Part shown: in pieces, positions 1 through 7,952 of the stretch
Numbering within the stretch: position 1 is the stretch's first letter
How the letters are laid out: each line of letters opens with the position of its first letter
Origin: CAYIHX01 sp964363305
GTDB lineage: Bacteria; Bdellovibrionota; UBA1018
DNA: 32,157 nucleotides
Direction of reading: 5' to 3'
Assembly (NCBI GenBank): GCA_964363305.1
Contig: CAYIHX010000040.1
Span: 1 to 32,157 of the forward strand
Made by a program: the position numbers and the translations under genes
The notes under the pieces: model-generated
What the model was told of the DNA's origin: nothing
The model's input: only the letters and a program-made list of their open reading frames with translations
The model's database searches: none

Positions 1-1
1 G

Positions 2-232
2 ACCGTTGAGTCTGCCAAGATCATCATCGACCGCGATAGCGGTCGCAGCAAGGGCTTCGGCTTCGTCGAAATGTCGACGGATGCAGAAGCTGCAGATGTG
101 ATCAACAAGTTCAATGGCGCCGATTACGAAGGTCGTCCGATGACGGTCAACGAAGCGAAGCCAATGGCTCCACGTGAAAATCGCGGCGGCGGCTTCGGCG
201 GCGGCGGTGGTGGCGGCGGACGTCGTTACTAA
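2..232 (+). CDS. RRM-type RNA-binding protein, C-terminal part (5' end outside window)
   Basis: The open frame enters from the left edge and stops at TAA 230-232, leaving about 76 residues. The visible part carries the RNP1 octamer as KGFGFVEM, followed by the last helix and strand of an RNA recognition motif, then a short tail of RGGG and poly-glycine ending GGRRY. This is the layout of small bacterial glycine-rich RNA-binding proteins: one RRM of about 80 residues plus a Gly/Arg tail. In cyanobacteria and proteobacteria these are often cold-induced and bind single-stranded RNA with two aromatic RNP residues; the F-G-F of RNP1 is present. The exact role here is inferred. A strong terminator follows 13 bases after the stop, so this gene ends its own transcript. 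Confidence 0.93.
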   Translation, partial: TVESAKIIIDRDSGRSKGFGFVEMSTDAEAADVINKFNGADYEGRPMTVNEAKPMAPRENRGGGFGGGGGGGGRRY

Positions 233-245
233 GTTTTTTCGTTTT

Positions 246-284
246 AAAGAGGCGTCGGCAAATGGCCGGCGCCTCTTTTTTTTT
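246..284 (+). terminator. Rho-independent terminator of the RRM gene
   Basis: A 14-bp stem (AAAGAGGCG then TCGGC, pairing with GCCGG then CGCCTCTTT, one T:G wobble) closes a five-base loop and runs into a T tract ending at 284. This is a textbook intrinsic terminator for the gene ending at 232. An in-frame ATG at 262 lies inside this hairpin and is therefore not a credible start for the downstream ATPase. Confidence 0.93.
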
Positions 285-310
285 GTGCGCCGGCTTCCAA
301 TGGGTATATT
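283..310 (+). promoter_or_regulatory. Candidate promoter of the copper ATPase, nearly leaderless
   Basis: TTGTGC (283-288) and TATATT (305-310) are separated by 16 bases and lie just after the terminator. The -10 box ends only 8 bases before the ATG at 319, so transcription would begin at or within a few bases of the start codon. No Shine-Dalgarno sequence is visible before that ATG. The boxes were matched by eye to the sigma-70 consensus and are unproven. Confidence 0.4.
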
Positions 311-318
311 TAGAACGC

Positions 319-2613
319 ATGGCTGATTGCTGTGACGTGAATGGCGAACCGGGGCCTTCTTTATTTAAAGACCCGGTGTGTGAGATGAATGTCGACCCGA
401 GTGATTCGGAGTCGCTAGTCTACCAGGGCGTGACTTATTATTTTTGCTCGGGGAGCTGTCTGAAGGAGTTTCGCGAGCATCCAGAGAAACATCTCGATGA
501 AGGCGCGCGCGTGAAGCGAGTGACAGCGCGGGTTCCCGATGCGATCTACGTCTGTCCGATGCATTCCGAGGTGAGGCAGGTGGGGCCGGGGAACTGCCCG
601 ATCTGCGGTATGGCGCTCGAACCTGAGAAGGTCACTCTGGAGGAGGCGCCGAATCTCGAGTGGATCGATATGAGTCGCCGCTTCAAGGCGAGTCTCGTCT
701 TCACCGTTCCGCTCTTCGTGCTGGCGATGGTGGGTATGACCCCCTGGGTACAGCTGGTCTTGGCGACGCCGGTTGTTTTCTGGTGTGGGTGGCCGCTTCT
801 CGTGCGCGGATTCGATTCGATTCGCACTCGGAACTTGAATATGTTCACGTTGATTGCCATCGGCGTGCTGGCCGCTTTCGGGTACAGTTTGGTGGCGCTC
901 GTGGCGCCCCAGTGGGTGCCTGCGGCGGTTCATGCTCATGGTGGCGTTCCTCTTTATTTTGAGTCGGCCGCGGTGATTACGAGTTTGGTTCTTCTGGGGC
1001 AGCTGCTTGAGCTTCGGGCTCGGGCTCAGACCGGGGGCGCCATTCGAGCCCTCTTGGGGCTGGCTCCACGGACGGCGCGTCGGGTGTCTGCAGAGGGTTT
1101 GGAGGAGGAGGTTCCGCTCGATGACGTGCGAGTGGGCGATATATTGCGGGTTCGTCCGGGTGAGAAGATCCCGGTGGATGGCGTGGTGCTCGAAGGAACG
1201 AGTTTTGTCGATGAGTCGATGATCACCGGTGAGGCGGTGCCGGCGGAGAAAGAAGCGGGCGGGAAGGTGACCGGCGCGACGGTCAACGGAACCGGTTCGT
1301 TTCTGATGCGCGCGGAACGGGTGGGGGCGGAAACTTTGCTTGCGCAAATCGTTCAGATGGTCGCGGCTGCGCAGAGAAGCCGTGCTCCGATTCAGAGGTT
1401 GGCGGATCGGGTTTCGGGTATTTTCGTTCCGGCGGTTTTTGGCGCGGCGATGCTGACCTTTGTTGCGTGGTGGTTTTTCGGGCCCGAGCCGGCTTGGTCT
1501 TACGCGTTCGTGAACGCCATCGCGGTGCTGATCATCGCTTGTCCGTGCGCGCTCGGATTGGCGACTCCGATGTCGATCATGGTCGGGACCGGTGCGGGTG
1601 CGCGGGCTGGAATTTTGATCAAGAACGCCGAAGCGCTCGAAAACCTGGAGAAGGTCGATACGCTGGTTTTCGATAAGACCGGTACGCTGACTGAAGGCAA
1701 GCCGAGCGTGACGTCGATCGTGGCGCGCCAGGGAATCGATGAGGTGACTGCGCTGGCCTATGCGGCGAACCTGGAGCAGGGAAGTGAGCACCCCTTGGCG
1801 TCGGCTCTTCTTCGGGAGGCGCGCCGGCGGGGGGCGGCGGTCAGGGCTGTGCAGAACTTTCAATCGCATACGGGGATGGGGGTTTCCGCGCAGTTTGAAG
1901 GCAAGAGCTTGGCCATCGGAAACGCGCGGTTGCTGGAGAAGCTGAACGTGCGGGACCAGGATGCCCAGAAGCTCGCGGAAGACATGCGCAAAACCGGGCA
2001 GACGGTGATGTTTCTCGTCGTCGACGGAAAGGTCTCGGGCATTTTCGGGGTGTCGGATCGGCTGAAAGGGTCGACCCCGGAGGCGATTCGACGCCTGCGA
2101 GCGGTGGGTATTCGCCTCGTGCTGGTAACCGGGGATAGTCGAGTCACCGCCGAAGCGATCGCCCAGCAGCTCGGGATCACGGAAGTGATCGCGGATACCT
2201 TGCCTGCTCAGAAAGCGGAGATCATTCAACGACTGCAGAAGGAAGGGCGATTCGTGGCCATGGCGGGCGATGGCATCAACGATGCTCCGGCCTTGGCGCA
2301 GGCGCAGGTGGGGATCGCGATGGGCACCGGCGCGGATGTCGCGATTGAAAGCGCGGGGGTGACGCTCGTGCGGGGCGATCTTCTTTCGATCGTGCAGGCG
2401 CGAACGCTGAGTGTGGCCACCCTCCGAAATATCTGGCAAAATCTGGCCTTCGCTTTTGGCTATAACCTGCTCGGGGTTCCGCTCGCGGCTGGGCTGTTGT
2501 TCCCGTGGTTCGGGTTGCTCCTGAGCCCGATGTTCGCCAGCGCGGCGATGAGTCTGAGCTCGGTCTCGGTGATCGGGAATGCGTTGCGGCTCAGGCGGGT
2601 GCGGCTGGGTTGA
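319..2613 (+). CDS. copA: Cu(I)-exporting P1B-type ATPase with YHS and heavy-metal-binding N-terminus
   Basis: 764-residue inner-membrane pump that exports Cu(I) (possibly Ag(I)) using ATP. The N-terminus has no classical HMA domain. It has a YHS domain (about residues 16-60, DPVCEMNV and YYFCSGSC), then a short heavy-metal-binding module with CPMHSEV and CPICGMALEP (79-102). The core follows: actuator TGEAVP (303-308), membrane metal site CPC (408-410), phosphorylated Asp452 in DKTGT, the HP motif at 491-492, the GDGINDAP hinge, and late membrane motifs YN and MSLSS that are typical of the Cu(I) class. The frame is also open from an ATG at 262, but that lies in the upstream terminator, so 319 is chosen. 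It overlaps the convergent pseudogene by 23 bases. No copper regulator gene is nearby. The P1B assignment is firm; the metal is inferred from the motifs. Confidence 0.93.
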   Translation: MADCCDVNGEPGPSLFKDPVCEMNVDPSDSESLVYQGVTYYFCSGSCLKEFREHPEKHLDEGARVKRVTARVPDAIYVCPMHSEVRQVGPGNCPICGMALEPEKVTLEEAPNLEWIDMSRRFKASLVFTVPLFVLAMVGMTPWVQLVLATPVVFWCGWPLLVRGFDSIRTRNLNMFTLIAIGVLAAFGYSLVALVAPQWVPAAVHAHGGVPLYFESAAVITSLVLLGQLLELRARAQTGGAIRALLGLAPRTARRVSAEGLEEEVPLDDVRVGDILRVRPGEKIPVDGVVLEGTSFVDESMITGEAVPAEKEAGGKVTGATVNGTGSFLMRAERVGAETLLAQIVQMVAAAQRSRAPIQRLADRVSGIFVPAVFGAAMLTFVAWWFFGPEPAWSYAFVNAIAVLIIACPCALGLATPMSIMVGTGAGARAGILIKNAEALENLEKVDTLVFDKTGTLTEGKPSVTSIVARQGIDEVTALAYAANLEQGSEHPLASALLREARRRGAAVRAVQNFQSHTGMGVSAQFEGKSLAIGNARLLEKLNVRDQDAQKLAEDMRKTGQTVMFLVVDGKVSGIFGVSDRLKGSTPEAIRRLRAVGIRLVLVTGDSRVTAEAIAQQLGITEVIADTLPAQKAEIIQRLQKEGRFVAMAGDGINDAPALAQAQVGIAMGTGADVAIESAGVTLVRGDLLSIVQARTLSVATLRNIWQNLAFAFGYNLLGVPLAAGLLFPWFGLLLSPMFASAAMSLSSVSVIGNALRLRRVRLG

Positions 2614-3780
2614 GGGGGCGGGATTTGAGGTTCCGCGCTTGAAACAGCCACGCGCCGCTCTCCCAGCGGAACGAACGCAGTCCTTCTTTCTTGAGGTGGA
2701 AATCAGAGGGACCGAGGAAAAGCTTATCAACCTCGATTCCTTCGCGTTGAAGGCGTTTGTCGACAGAATGGAGGATTTCAGCCTCTCGGGCGTCGTACTT
2801 CTCGGAGAAAAGAAGTTTGAGGGCATGCGCGCGTTTGGGATGTTTTCGGTCGGTGATAATGAAATGGACCCGGTTGCCTTTGGTGTTTCTGAAAAAACTG
2901 AGCTCAATGCCCGTTTCCATGCGGTAGGCTCGTTGCGCGAGCTGTTCGTGGAGAAACCAGGTTTCGATTTGTCGTTCAAAGGGGGCTCCCAAAAATCGAG
3001 CCAATGCAACGTCACAGAGATAGTAGTTCGGCTTTCCCGTGGAAATCGGGTGGGGATCGATTCGATGAAGGACGAAGAGCTGCTCCAGGAACCCGAAGAG
3101 GCGCTTGATTCTTCTGCCCTCCTTCCTCAACTTTGCGGCGACTGATGCCACGGTGGGGTCATCGACCGTGGCCAGGACGGCGAGAGCCCGCATGGCTTCC
3201 TCTCCCGTGAATCGCGCGGCTTTGAATTGGGCAAGGTCGCGAAACGCGGTGGTCTGTAGCCAATCATCGAAAAGCTCCATCCGCGCGGGCCCCTCGCGGA
3301 CCGCAAAAATCGCGGGGAGGCCACCGCGTTCAAGGTGGCGCAACCATTGAGCACGAGAAATCCGGGGCGTCGAATTGAGAGAGAACGGGTGAGTCGCTGG
3401 GTTCAGGTCGAGGCCCAACGCTTCGGCTGCGGTGAGGGTGAAGAGACGCTGTCGGCTGATTCGCCCGGACGGGGATTTTCATCAACTCGTACTTTGATGG
3501 CGTCGAAGAGGGCAGGGGCCTTTTGCGCTTCGTTGACGATTTGCAGTGGTGCCGTTTCGTTTTGCGAAAGAAAGCTTTCCGGGTTGCTGCTAGCGAACTC
3601 CTGATCAGCGAGGCGGTCGAGGGTTCGATAGTTCGCTCCTTTGATCCAACGGGTGACCCATTCACGCGTTAACGTACTTTTTCCGCATTGACGCGGTCCC
3701 TGGAGAGTGACTACCCGGGCGAACTTCAGCCGCTTCCTGAGATGCGATTCGACGTGTCGATGACGGAGATGGTTCCTCGT
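2591..3780 (-). pseudogene. Decayed AAA ATPase with DUF4143 domain
   Basis: Reading the minus strand from 3780, the frame encodes an AAA ATPase N-terminus with Walker A GPRQCGKST (about 3690-3664). A Walker B-like region follows as IVNEAQKAPALFDAIK (about 3540-3493), then ENPRPG. The continuation GRISRQRLFTLTAAEALG and the 275-residue C-terminal half (DUF4143-like, to 2591) lie in another frame, with the break near 3464-3468. The segment that should hold the sensor strand (LTGS) and the ESLAGR-type motif is missing at the junction, as comparison with the intact paralogue at 11496-12698 shows. An internal deletion is therefore more likely than a one-base error. A TAA sits at 3781-3783 and no ATG, GTG or TTG precedes Walker A. 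The usual Walker B Asp is Asn. Intact members are single-gene ATPases of unknown role. Confidence 0.82.
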
Positions 3781-3853
3781 TTAGCGGGATTGCAGGATCC
3801 CACGAACCCAGTTTTCTAGTTCAAGCGTTGCTTTTCGTGGTAGCCAGGGGGGC

Positions 3854-4078
3854 ATGAGCGACGAGAGCCAGAAGCAGCCGAATAATCCGCTGCACGGAAT
3901 TACCTTAGAGACGATGCTGACCAAGCTCGTCGAGGTCTACGGCTGGGAGGATCTTTCTCGCTTCATCCCGATTCGTTGCTTCACTCATGATCCCAGCATC
4001 AAATCGAGTCTGACTTTTCTGAGGCGCATGCCTTGGGCTCGGCAGAAGGTCGAAGATCTTTTTCGGGAGACGCTCTAG
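3854..4078 (+). CDS. VF530 family (DUF2132) small protein
   Basis: 74 residues. The sequence follows the VF530 family almost end to end: NPLHGITLETML, LVEVYGWEDL, then IRCFTHDPSIKSSLTFLRRMPWARQKVEDLF. The family is a compact all-helical fold, described as DNA-binding on structural grounds, and its cellular job is unknown. Full family length is about 70-80 residues, so the gene is complete. A G-rich run (3846-3852) sits almost against the ATG. It is the first gene of a close forward cluster: the methyltransferase starts 5 bases after its stop, so the two are probably cotranscribed. The family assignment is strong; a link to the methyltransferase's function is only suggested by position. Confidence 0.9.
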   Translation: MSDESQKQPNNPLHGITLETMLTKLVEVYGWEDLSRFIPIRCFTHDPSIKSSLTFLRRMPWARQKVEDLFRETL

Positions 4079-4083
4079 GCGCT

Positions 4084-5163
4084 ATGAAGAAATCGACGAG
4101 TTCTCGATTGCGCGGCCCTTGCTGCGCGCAGGGTCTGGAGTTTGCGCGAGATTTGCACTGCGACGGCGAAGAGGTGGTTTCCGGTGGCTTGCTTTGCACG
4201 GAGTGCGGAAAGGAGTTTCCCATTCTGCGCGGAGTGGCGCTGCTGGTGCCGGACGTCGAGGGGTATCTGGTCGAGCATGTGAAGGGGGTTTCTCGAACGG
4301 TGCCGGACGCGGAAATTCCGAAACGCTACCGCGGGTCGTTTAAGCAGGCCCGCGCCGAGCTGGGGACGGAACACATCGAGGAGGATCTCGAGGCCGAGCG
4401 CGTGAACGCGCTCTATCTGGCCACTCACTATTTGCGTGCCGAGGGCGGAGATTGGTGGCGAGCCGAAGGGAGTGCGAAGGGTTCACTCGTCGATGACATG
4501 GTTCGCGCTCATTGGGATCGCGGCCCTTTTTCGGAAATTGCTCAGTGGTCGAAGGAAATCGCGGGAGACGTGGTGGAGCTGGGCTGCGGGGTGGGCGGGT
4601 TGCTTTCCGTGCTTGAACAGGGCGCGAAAAGTTACTTGGGGGTCGATAGCTCGTTTGCAAGCATTGTGTGGGCGCGCCGTCTCGCTCTGGGGATTGGCGG
4701 GGACCGCTCGTTTCAGATTCCGGGAGACTTGCTCGCGGGAGTGACGTCACGGGAAGTATCGCTTCCTTCGCTTCCAGTGCGAACCCGAAACGCTGATTTT
4801 GTCGTCGGTGATGTGACGGCTCCGCCGTTGGCGCGCGGAGAGTGGGACGCAACTCTGGCCCTCAATCTCATGGACATGCTCGATGATCCCGCCGCTTTGC
4901 CCGCGCTTCAGAATGACCTTCTCCGCGCCGGAGGTGTCGCGGTGCAGAGCTGCCCCTACATCTGGCATGCCGCGGTGGCGGCAGGGCTTCGATCGGTGGT
5001 TCCCGCAGGGGTTCGAGATTCTGCCGCAGCCGTACGCTGGTTGTACGAGCGCGCCGGGTTCTCGATTGAACGCGAGGCGGATCAGGTGCCTTGGTTGTTC
5101 TTCAAACATGCGCGCCAGCTCGAAATCTATCTCACTCATCTATTCCTAGCGAGGAAGTATTGA
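4084..5163 (+). CDS. SAM-dependent methyltransferase with N-terminal Trm112-like zinc domain
   Basis: 359 residues starting at the ATG (MKKSTSS) 5 bases after the VF530 stop. The frame is open from an upstream ATG at 4033, but that would overlap the preceding gene by 46 bases. Residues 13-57 form a Trm112/UPF0434-like zinc module (CC at 13-14, CTECGKEF at 38-45, then a hydrophobic IPxLRGVALLVPD-type end). A Rossmann methyltransferase follows: motif I VVELGCGVGG (163-172), acidic end of strand 2 LGVDSS, then ADFVVGDVTAPPL and WDATLALNLMDMLDDP. Substrate is unknown. Free-standing Trm112 activates methyltransferases acting on tRNA, rRNA and release factors. A fused copy next to an ABC-F translation factor makes a translation-related substrate plausible, but many such fusions act on small molecules. 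The ABC-F start lies 2 bases after its stop. Confidence 0.8.
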   Translation: MKKSTSSRLRGPCCAQGLEFARDLHCDGEEVVSGGLLCTECGKEFPILRGVALLVPDVEGYLVEHVKGVSRTVPDAEIPKRYRGSFKQARAELGTEHIEEDLEAERVNALYLATHYLRAEGGDWWRAEGSAKGSLVDDMVRAHWDRGPFSEIAQWSKEIAGDVVELGCGVGGLLSVLEQGAKSYLGVDSSFASIVWARRLALGIGGDRSFQIPGDLLAGVTSREVSLPSLPVRTRNADFVVGDVTAPPLARGEWDATLALNLMDMLDDPAALPALQNDLLRAGGVAVQSCPYIWHAAVAAGLRSVVPAGVRDSAAAVRWLYERAGFSIEREADQVPWLFFKHARQLEIYLTHLFLARKY

Positions 5164-5164
5164 C

Positions 5165-7003
5165 ATGGCCGGAACACTTCTTCAGCTCCAGAACGGAACC
5201 AAGTCTTTTGGCTCGAAGCTTCTCTTCGACGAGGCTTCCTTTGCCGTGAACGAGGGCAGCCATGTGGGCGTGATCGGGCCGAACGGCGCGGGCAAAACCA
5301 CGTTGTTCAAGGTTCTGATCGGTGAAGAGATGCTCGACCAGGGCGTGATCGTTCGTTCGAGAAGCCTCCGTCTGGGTTATCTTTCGCAGCACGATCATTG
5401 GGAGCCGGGCGAGACGATCGACGGCTACCTCGAGCGCACGGTGACGATGCCGATTTGGGAAGTGAAGCAGCTCGGAAACGGCCTCGGCTTGAACGACGAA
5501 ATCTATTCCCGTGAGATCTCCTCTCTGTCGGGCGGCTACCGCATGCGGGCGAAACTGCTGGCCTTGATCGGCCAGGAGCCGAACCTGATGCTGCTCGACG
5601 AGCCAACGAATTATCTTGATCTCGAGACGCTCATGGTACTGGAGAATTTTCTCCAAGGGTACGATGGCGCCTTCTTGCTGATCTCTCACGATCGCGAATT
5701 TCTTCGGCGGACAACCTCCCACATTCTCGAGGTCGAAGCGGGGCAGATCACGCAATTTCCGGGCTCCATTGACGATTACTTCGAGCAGAAGGCCCTGTTG
5801 CGGCAGCAGCTTGAGTCGCGGGCTCTCTCGGTCGCGCAGAAGCGCAAGGAGATTTTGGATTTCGTGGCCCGTTTCGGGGCGAAGGCGACGAAAGCGTCGC
5901 AAGCGCAGTCTCGCCTGAAGAGTTTGGCGAAGATGGAGTCGATCGAAGTGAAGCCGCTTCCGGTCGGCGCCAAGATTCCGATTCTACCGCCGGCGCGCGT
6001 GGGGAAGCTCGTGATCGAGCTGAAAAATGCGGAGTTGGGTTATCCGGAAAAAACGGTTCTCAAGCATGCGAGCTTGCAGATCCTGGGTGGCGATCATGTC
6101 GCCGTCGTGGGGTTGAATGGCGCGGGAAAATCGACTCTGTTGAAGACGCTTGCCGGAGAGCTGCAGCCCAAGGGCGGAAGTTTCGTGACGGGTTATGAGG
6201 TTTCCATCGGGTATTACGCGCAGCACGTGGCGGAGCGGTTGAACCCCGCGCACTCCGTCGTGCAGGCCATGGCGGTTCGCGCGCATCCGTCAGTTACGCG
6301 GCAGGATGTGCTGAATCTGGCGGGAGCGCTGCTTTTCCCAGGCGATGATGCTCACAAAAAGGTTTCGGTGCTCTCCGGGGGCGAGAAAGCGCGCGTCGCC
6401 CTGGGTTTGATTCTGCTCGAGCGAGCGACTTGCCTCGTGCTCGACGAGCCGACGAATCATCTCGACTTCCAGACGGTCGAGGCGCTGACGCAGGCGCTCA
6501 AGGAATACCCTGGGACCGTGATCGTCGTCAGTCACGATCGAGGATTTGTCGGCCGCATCGGAACGAAAATTCTCGAGGTAGGTCACGGCGAGCTACGGGT
6601 GTATCCCGGCACCTACGATGATTATGTGTGGCGACTGAGCCGTCAGATGCTGGCGGGCGAGGATCCCGCCGCAGCTAGAAAGCCGCTGCCGCCGGAAAAA
6701 GCGCCGGAGCCTCCGCGAGGGGTGGCTCCGAACAACGCCGAGTATCGTGAACGGAAAAAGACACTCGATCGGGAGCTACGCCAGGTCGAGCGCCAGGTGA
6801 GCGAGTTCGAAGCCAAGGTGACCGAGCAGGTTCGCAAGGTGGCCGAGATTTCGGCGCGGCTGGAGAAGGAGAACTCCCTGGGTCTGATTCAGGAGTACAA
6901 TTTAGCCCAGACGTTGCTGCATGAGTTCGAGGAAAAATGGATGGAAGCGGCCGAGCGGAAACTGGACGTGGAGAAGGCGCTGGTGCAGCTCGCGGGCGGT
7001 TGA
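5165..7003 (+). CDS. ABC-F family ATPase, Uup/YheS-like
   Basis: 612-residue soluble protein with two ABC cassettes and no membrane domain, the ABC-F layout. Cassette 1: Walker A GPNGAGKT (38-45), signature LSGGY (121-125), LLDEPTNYLD (143-152). Cassette 2: Walker A GLNGAGKS (316-323), LSGGE (403-407), VLDEPTNHLD (425-434), then the switch-region SHDR. The linker between cassettes is basic (KATKASQAQSRLKSL), as expected for an arm reaching the tRNA or rRNA. Residues from about 530 form a charged coiled coil, the Uup/YheS type of C-terminus. ABC-F proteins bind the ribosomal E site and rescue or regulate translation; which subtype this is cannot be fixed by eye. The start lies 2 bases after the methyltransferase stop, with GAGGAAG as ribosome-binding site, so the genes are coupled. 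Confidence 0.93.
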   Translation: MAGTLLQLQNGTKSFGSKLLFDEASFAVNEGSHVGVIGPNGAGKTTLFKVLIGEEMLDQGVIVRSRSLRLGYLSQHDHWEPGETIDGYLERTVTMPIWEVKQLGNGLGLNDEIYSREISSLSGGYRMRAKLLALIGQEPNLMLLDEPTNYLDLETLMVLENFLQGYDGAFLLISHDREFLRRTTSHILEVEAGQITQFPGSIDDYFEQKALLRQQLESRALSVAQKRKEILDFVARFGAKATKASQAQSRLKSLAKMESIEVKPLPVGAKIPILPPARVGKLVIELKNAELGYPEKTVLKHASLQILGGDHVAVVGLNGAGKSTLLKTLAGELQPKGGSFVTGYEVSIGYYAQHVAERLNPAHSVVQAMAVRAHPSVTRQDVLNLAGALLFPGDDAHKKVSVLSGGEKARVALGLILLERATCLVLDEPTNHLDFQTVEALTQALKEYPGTVIVVSHDRGFVGRIGTKILEVGHGELRVYPGTYDDYVWRLSRQMLAGEDPAAARKPLPPEKAPEPPRGVAPNNAEYRERKKTLDRELRQVERQVSEFEAKVTEQVRKVAEISARLEKENSLGLIQEYNLAQTLLHEFEEKWMEAAERKLDVEKALVQLAGG

Positions 7004-7048
7004 GGGATCTCTGGACCGAGTGGTACGCGTCGGGTTATCCTTCGGGAT

Positions 7049-7471
7049 ATGAACGAGAGCGATGTTTTTTCTCAAGTTCGAAGCGCCCTCGAGCCCGAAG
7101 TATTTGCGGCTTGGGTGTTTGGCTCGGCAGCGAGAGGCACGCTTAACGCAGAGAGTGATGTGGATGTCGCGGTCTGGGTGGGCTTGACGGAGCAGAGTCG
7201 CCTGAACTCGCCCGGTTTCGATTGGCTGGTTCGCCAAAAGACCCAACTTGAGAAAGCGCTTGGACGCGAAGTCGACTTGATCATCATGAATGATGCCGAC
7301 CCTTTCATTCAGATGCAGGTTCTGGGCAACGGGAATCAGGTGCTGGATCGAAATCCGGCGGAAACTCATGTATTTCAGGCGCAGATTTACAGTCGCTATC
7401 CTGATGTTAAACGCTCGCGGGCTCCAATAGAGCGAGCTTTAGGAGGGGTGATTCAACGTGTTAGAAAATGA
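7049..7471 (+). CDS. mntA: MNT-domain nucleotidyltransferase antitoxin, MntA-like
   Basis: 140 residues, minimal nucleotidyltransferase. The signature GSAARG (25-30) is followed by DVD (Asp37, Asp39), and the third carboxylate is Asp76 in REVDLI; together they form the metal and nucleotide site. The next gene overlaps it by 14 bases and encodes a HEPN protein. In the characterised MntA/HepT pair, the MNT protein transfers AMP units to a tyrosine of the HEPN toxin and so blocks its RNase activity. The pairing is what justifies the antitoxin label; the motif alone shows only nucleotidyltransferase. The gene starts 45 bases after the ABC-F stop and reads the same way, but has no obvious link to that cluster. 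Confidence 0.88.
   Translation: MNESDVFSQVRSALEPEVFAAWVFGSAARGTLNAESDVDVAVWVGLTEQSRLNSPGFDWLVRQKTQLEKALGREVDLIIMNDADPFIQMQVLGNGNQVLDRNPAETHVFQAQIYSRYPDVKRSRAPIERALGGVIQRVRK
7441..7446 (+). promoter_or_regulatory. Ribosome-binding site that fixes the GTG start of hepT
   Basis: A perfect AGGAGG lies inside the 3' end of mntA, 11 bases before the GTG at 7458. It supports translation of the HEPN gene from GTG and its coupling to the antitoxin gene. Confidence 0.7.
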
Positions 7472-7880
7472 TGCTCTACTATATAAGATTTCAATCATTC
7501 GGCGTTGCCTCCAGACCATTGGGCAACTGACTGCTGGCGATCCTGGGGTGGTGACTCGAGATTGGGAGAAGTGTGATCTGGTCGTGCTTCAGCTTCAGCG
7601 AGGTACGCAAGCTGCGATCGACATGGCGAATCTCGTGATTTCCAAGCGTGGCCTGCGCTTGCCGCTGCGCTATCGTGATTCATTTTCAATTCTCGCGGAA
7701 AACAAAGTGATCTCAGCTGAATTGGGCGAGGCCCTTGGCAGGATGGCGGGCTTTCGGAATATCGCCGTGCACGACTATCAAGCCATCAATCCGGCGATCG
7801 TCGAGTCGATTCTTCGGGCGCACCTGGGGGAACTTGAGCAGTTCTGCGATGAGATTCACAAAATTGAGGGCTTGGCCTGA
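7458..7880 (+). CDS. hepT: HEPN-domain toxin, HepT-like RNase
   Basis: 140 residues, all-helical HEPN protein (DUF86/HepT class). The catalytic RX4HXY motif is intact: Arg100, His105 and Tyr107 in FRNIAVHDY. Arg and His make the RNase active site; the tyrosine is the residue modified by the partner MntA in the characterised system. The start is GTG behind a consensus ribosome-binding site, 14 bases inside mntA. All key residues in both genes are intact, so the module should be active. A nested hairpin just after the stop probably ends the transcript. Chromosomal pairs like this are usually horizontally mobile; nothing else here marks the edges of a mobile element. Confidence 0.88.
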   Translation: MLENDALLYKISIIRRCLQTIGQLTAGDPGVVTRDWEKCDLVVLQLQRGTQAAIDMANLVISKRGLRLPLRYRDSFSILAENKVISAELGEALGRMAGFRNIAVHDYQAINPAIVESILRAHLGELEQFCDEIHKIEGLA

Positions 7881-7892
7881 GGCTTGGGATAG

Positions 7893-7952
7893 AAAACCGC
7901 CCCAGGAAGGAATTCCCGGGGCGAACGAGTTTTGGAGAGTGGTGCGGTTTTT
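7893..7952. terminator. Nested hairpin between convergent genes, probable bidirectional terminator
   Basis: The inner stem is CGCCCC (7898-7903) with GGGGCG (7918-7923), extended inside by GGAA with TTCC. The alternative outer arms AAAACCGC (7893-7900) and GCGGTTTT (7944-7951) are also complementary and overlap the inner stem by three bases. A-rich and T-rich flanks lie on the outer sides, so it could work for hepT from the left and for the exported-protein gene (stop at 7951-7953) from the right. Its efficiency is not known. Confidence 0.55.

Noticed and set aside
262..318. Upstream ATG at 262 as start of copA
   Set aside because: It lies inside the intrinsic terminator of the RRM gene and the added residues resemble no part of the family.
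415..3015. An 866-codon open frame antisense to copA
   Set aside because: It is rich in Arg, Pro, Ser and His with no domain, and mirrors the codon bias of the copA frame; copA is certain. The frame also does not match the AAA pseudogene frame at its upper end.
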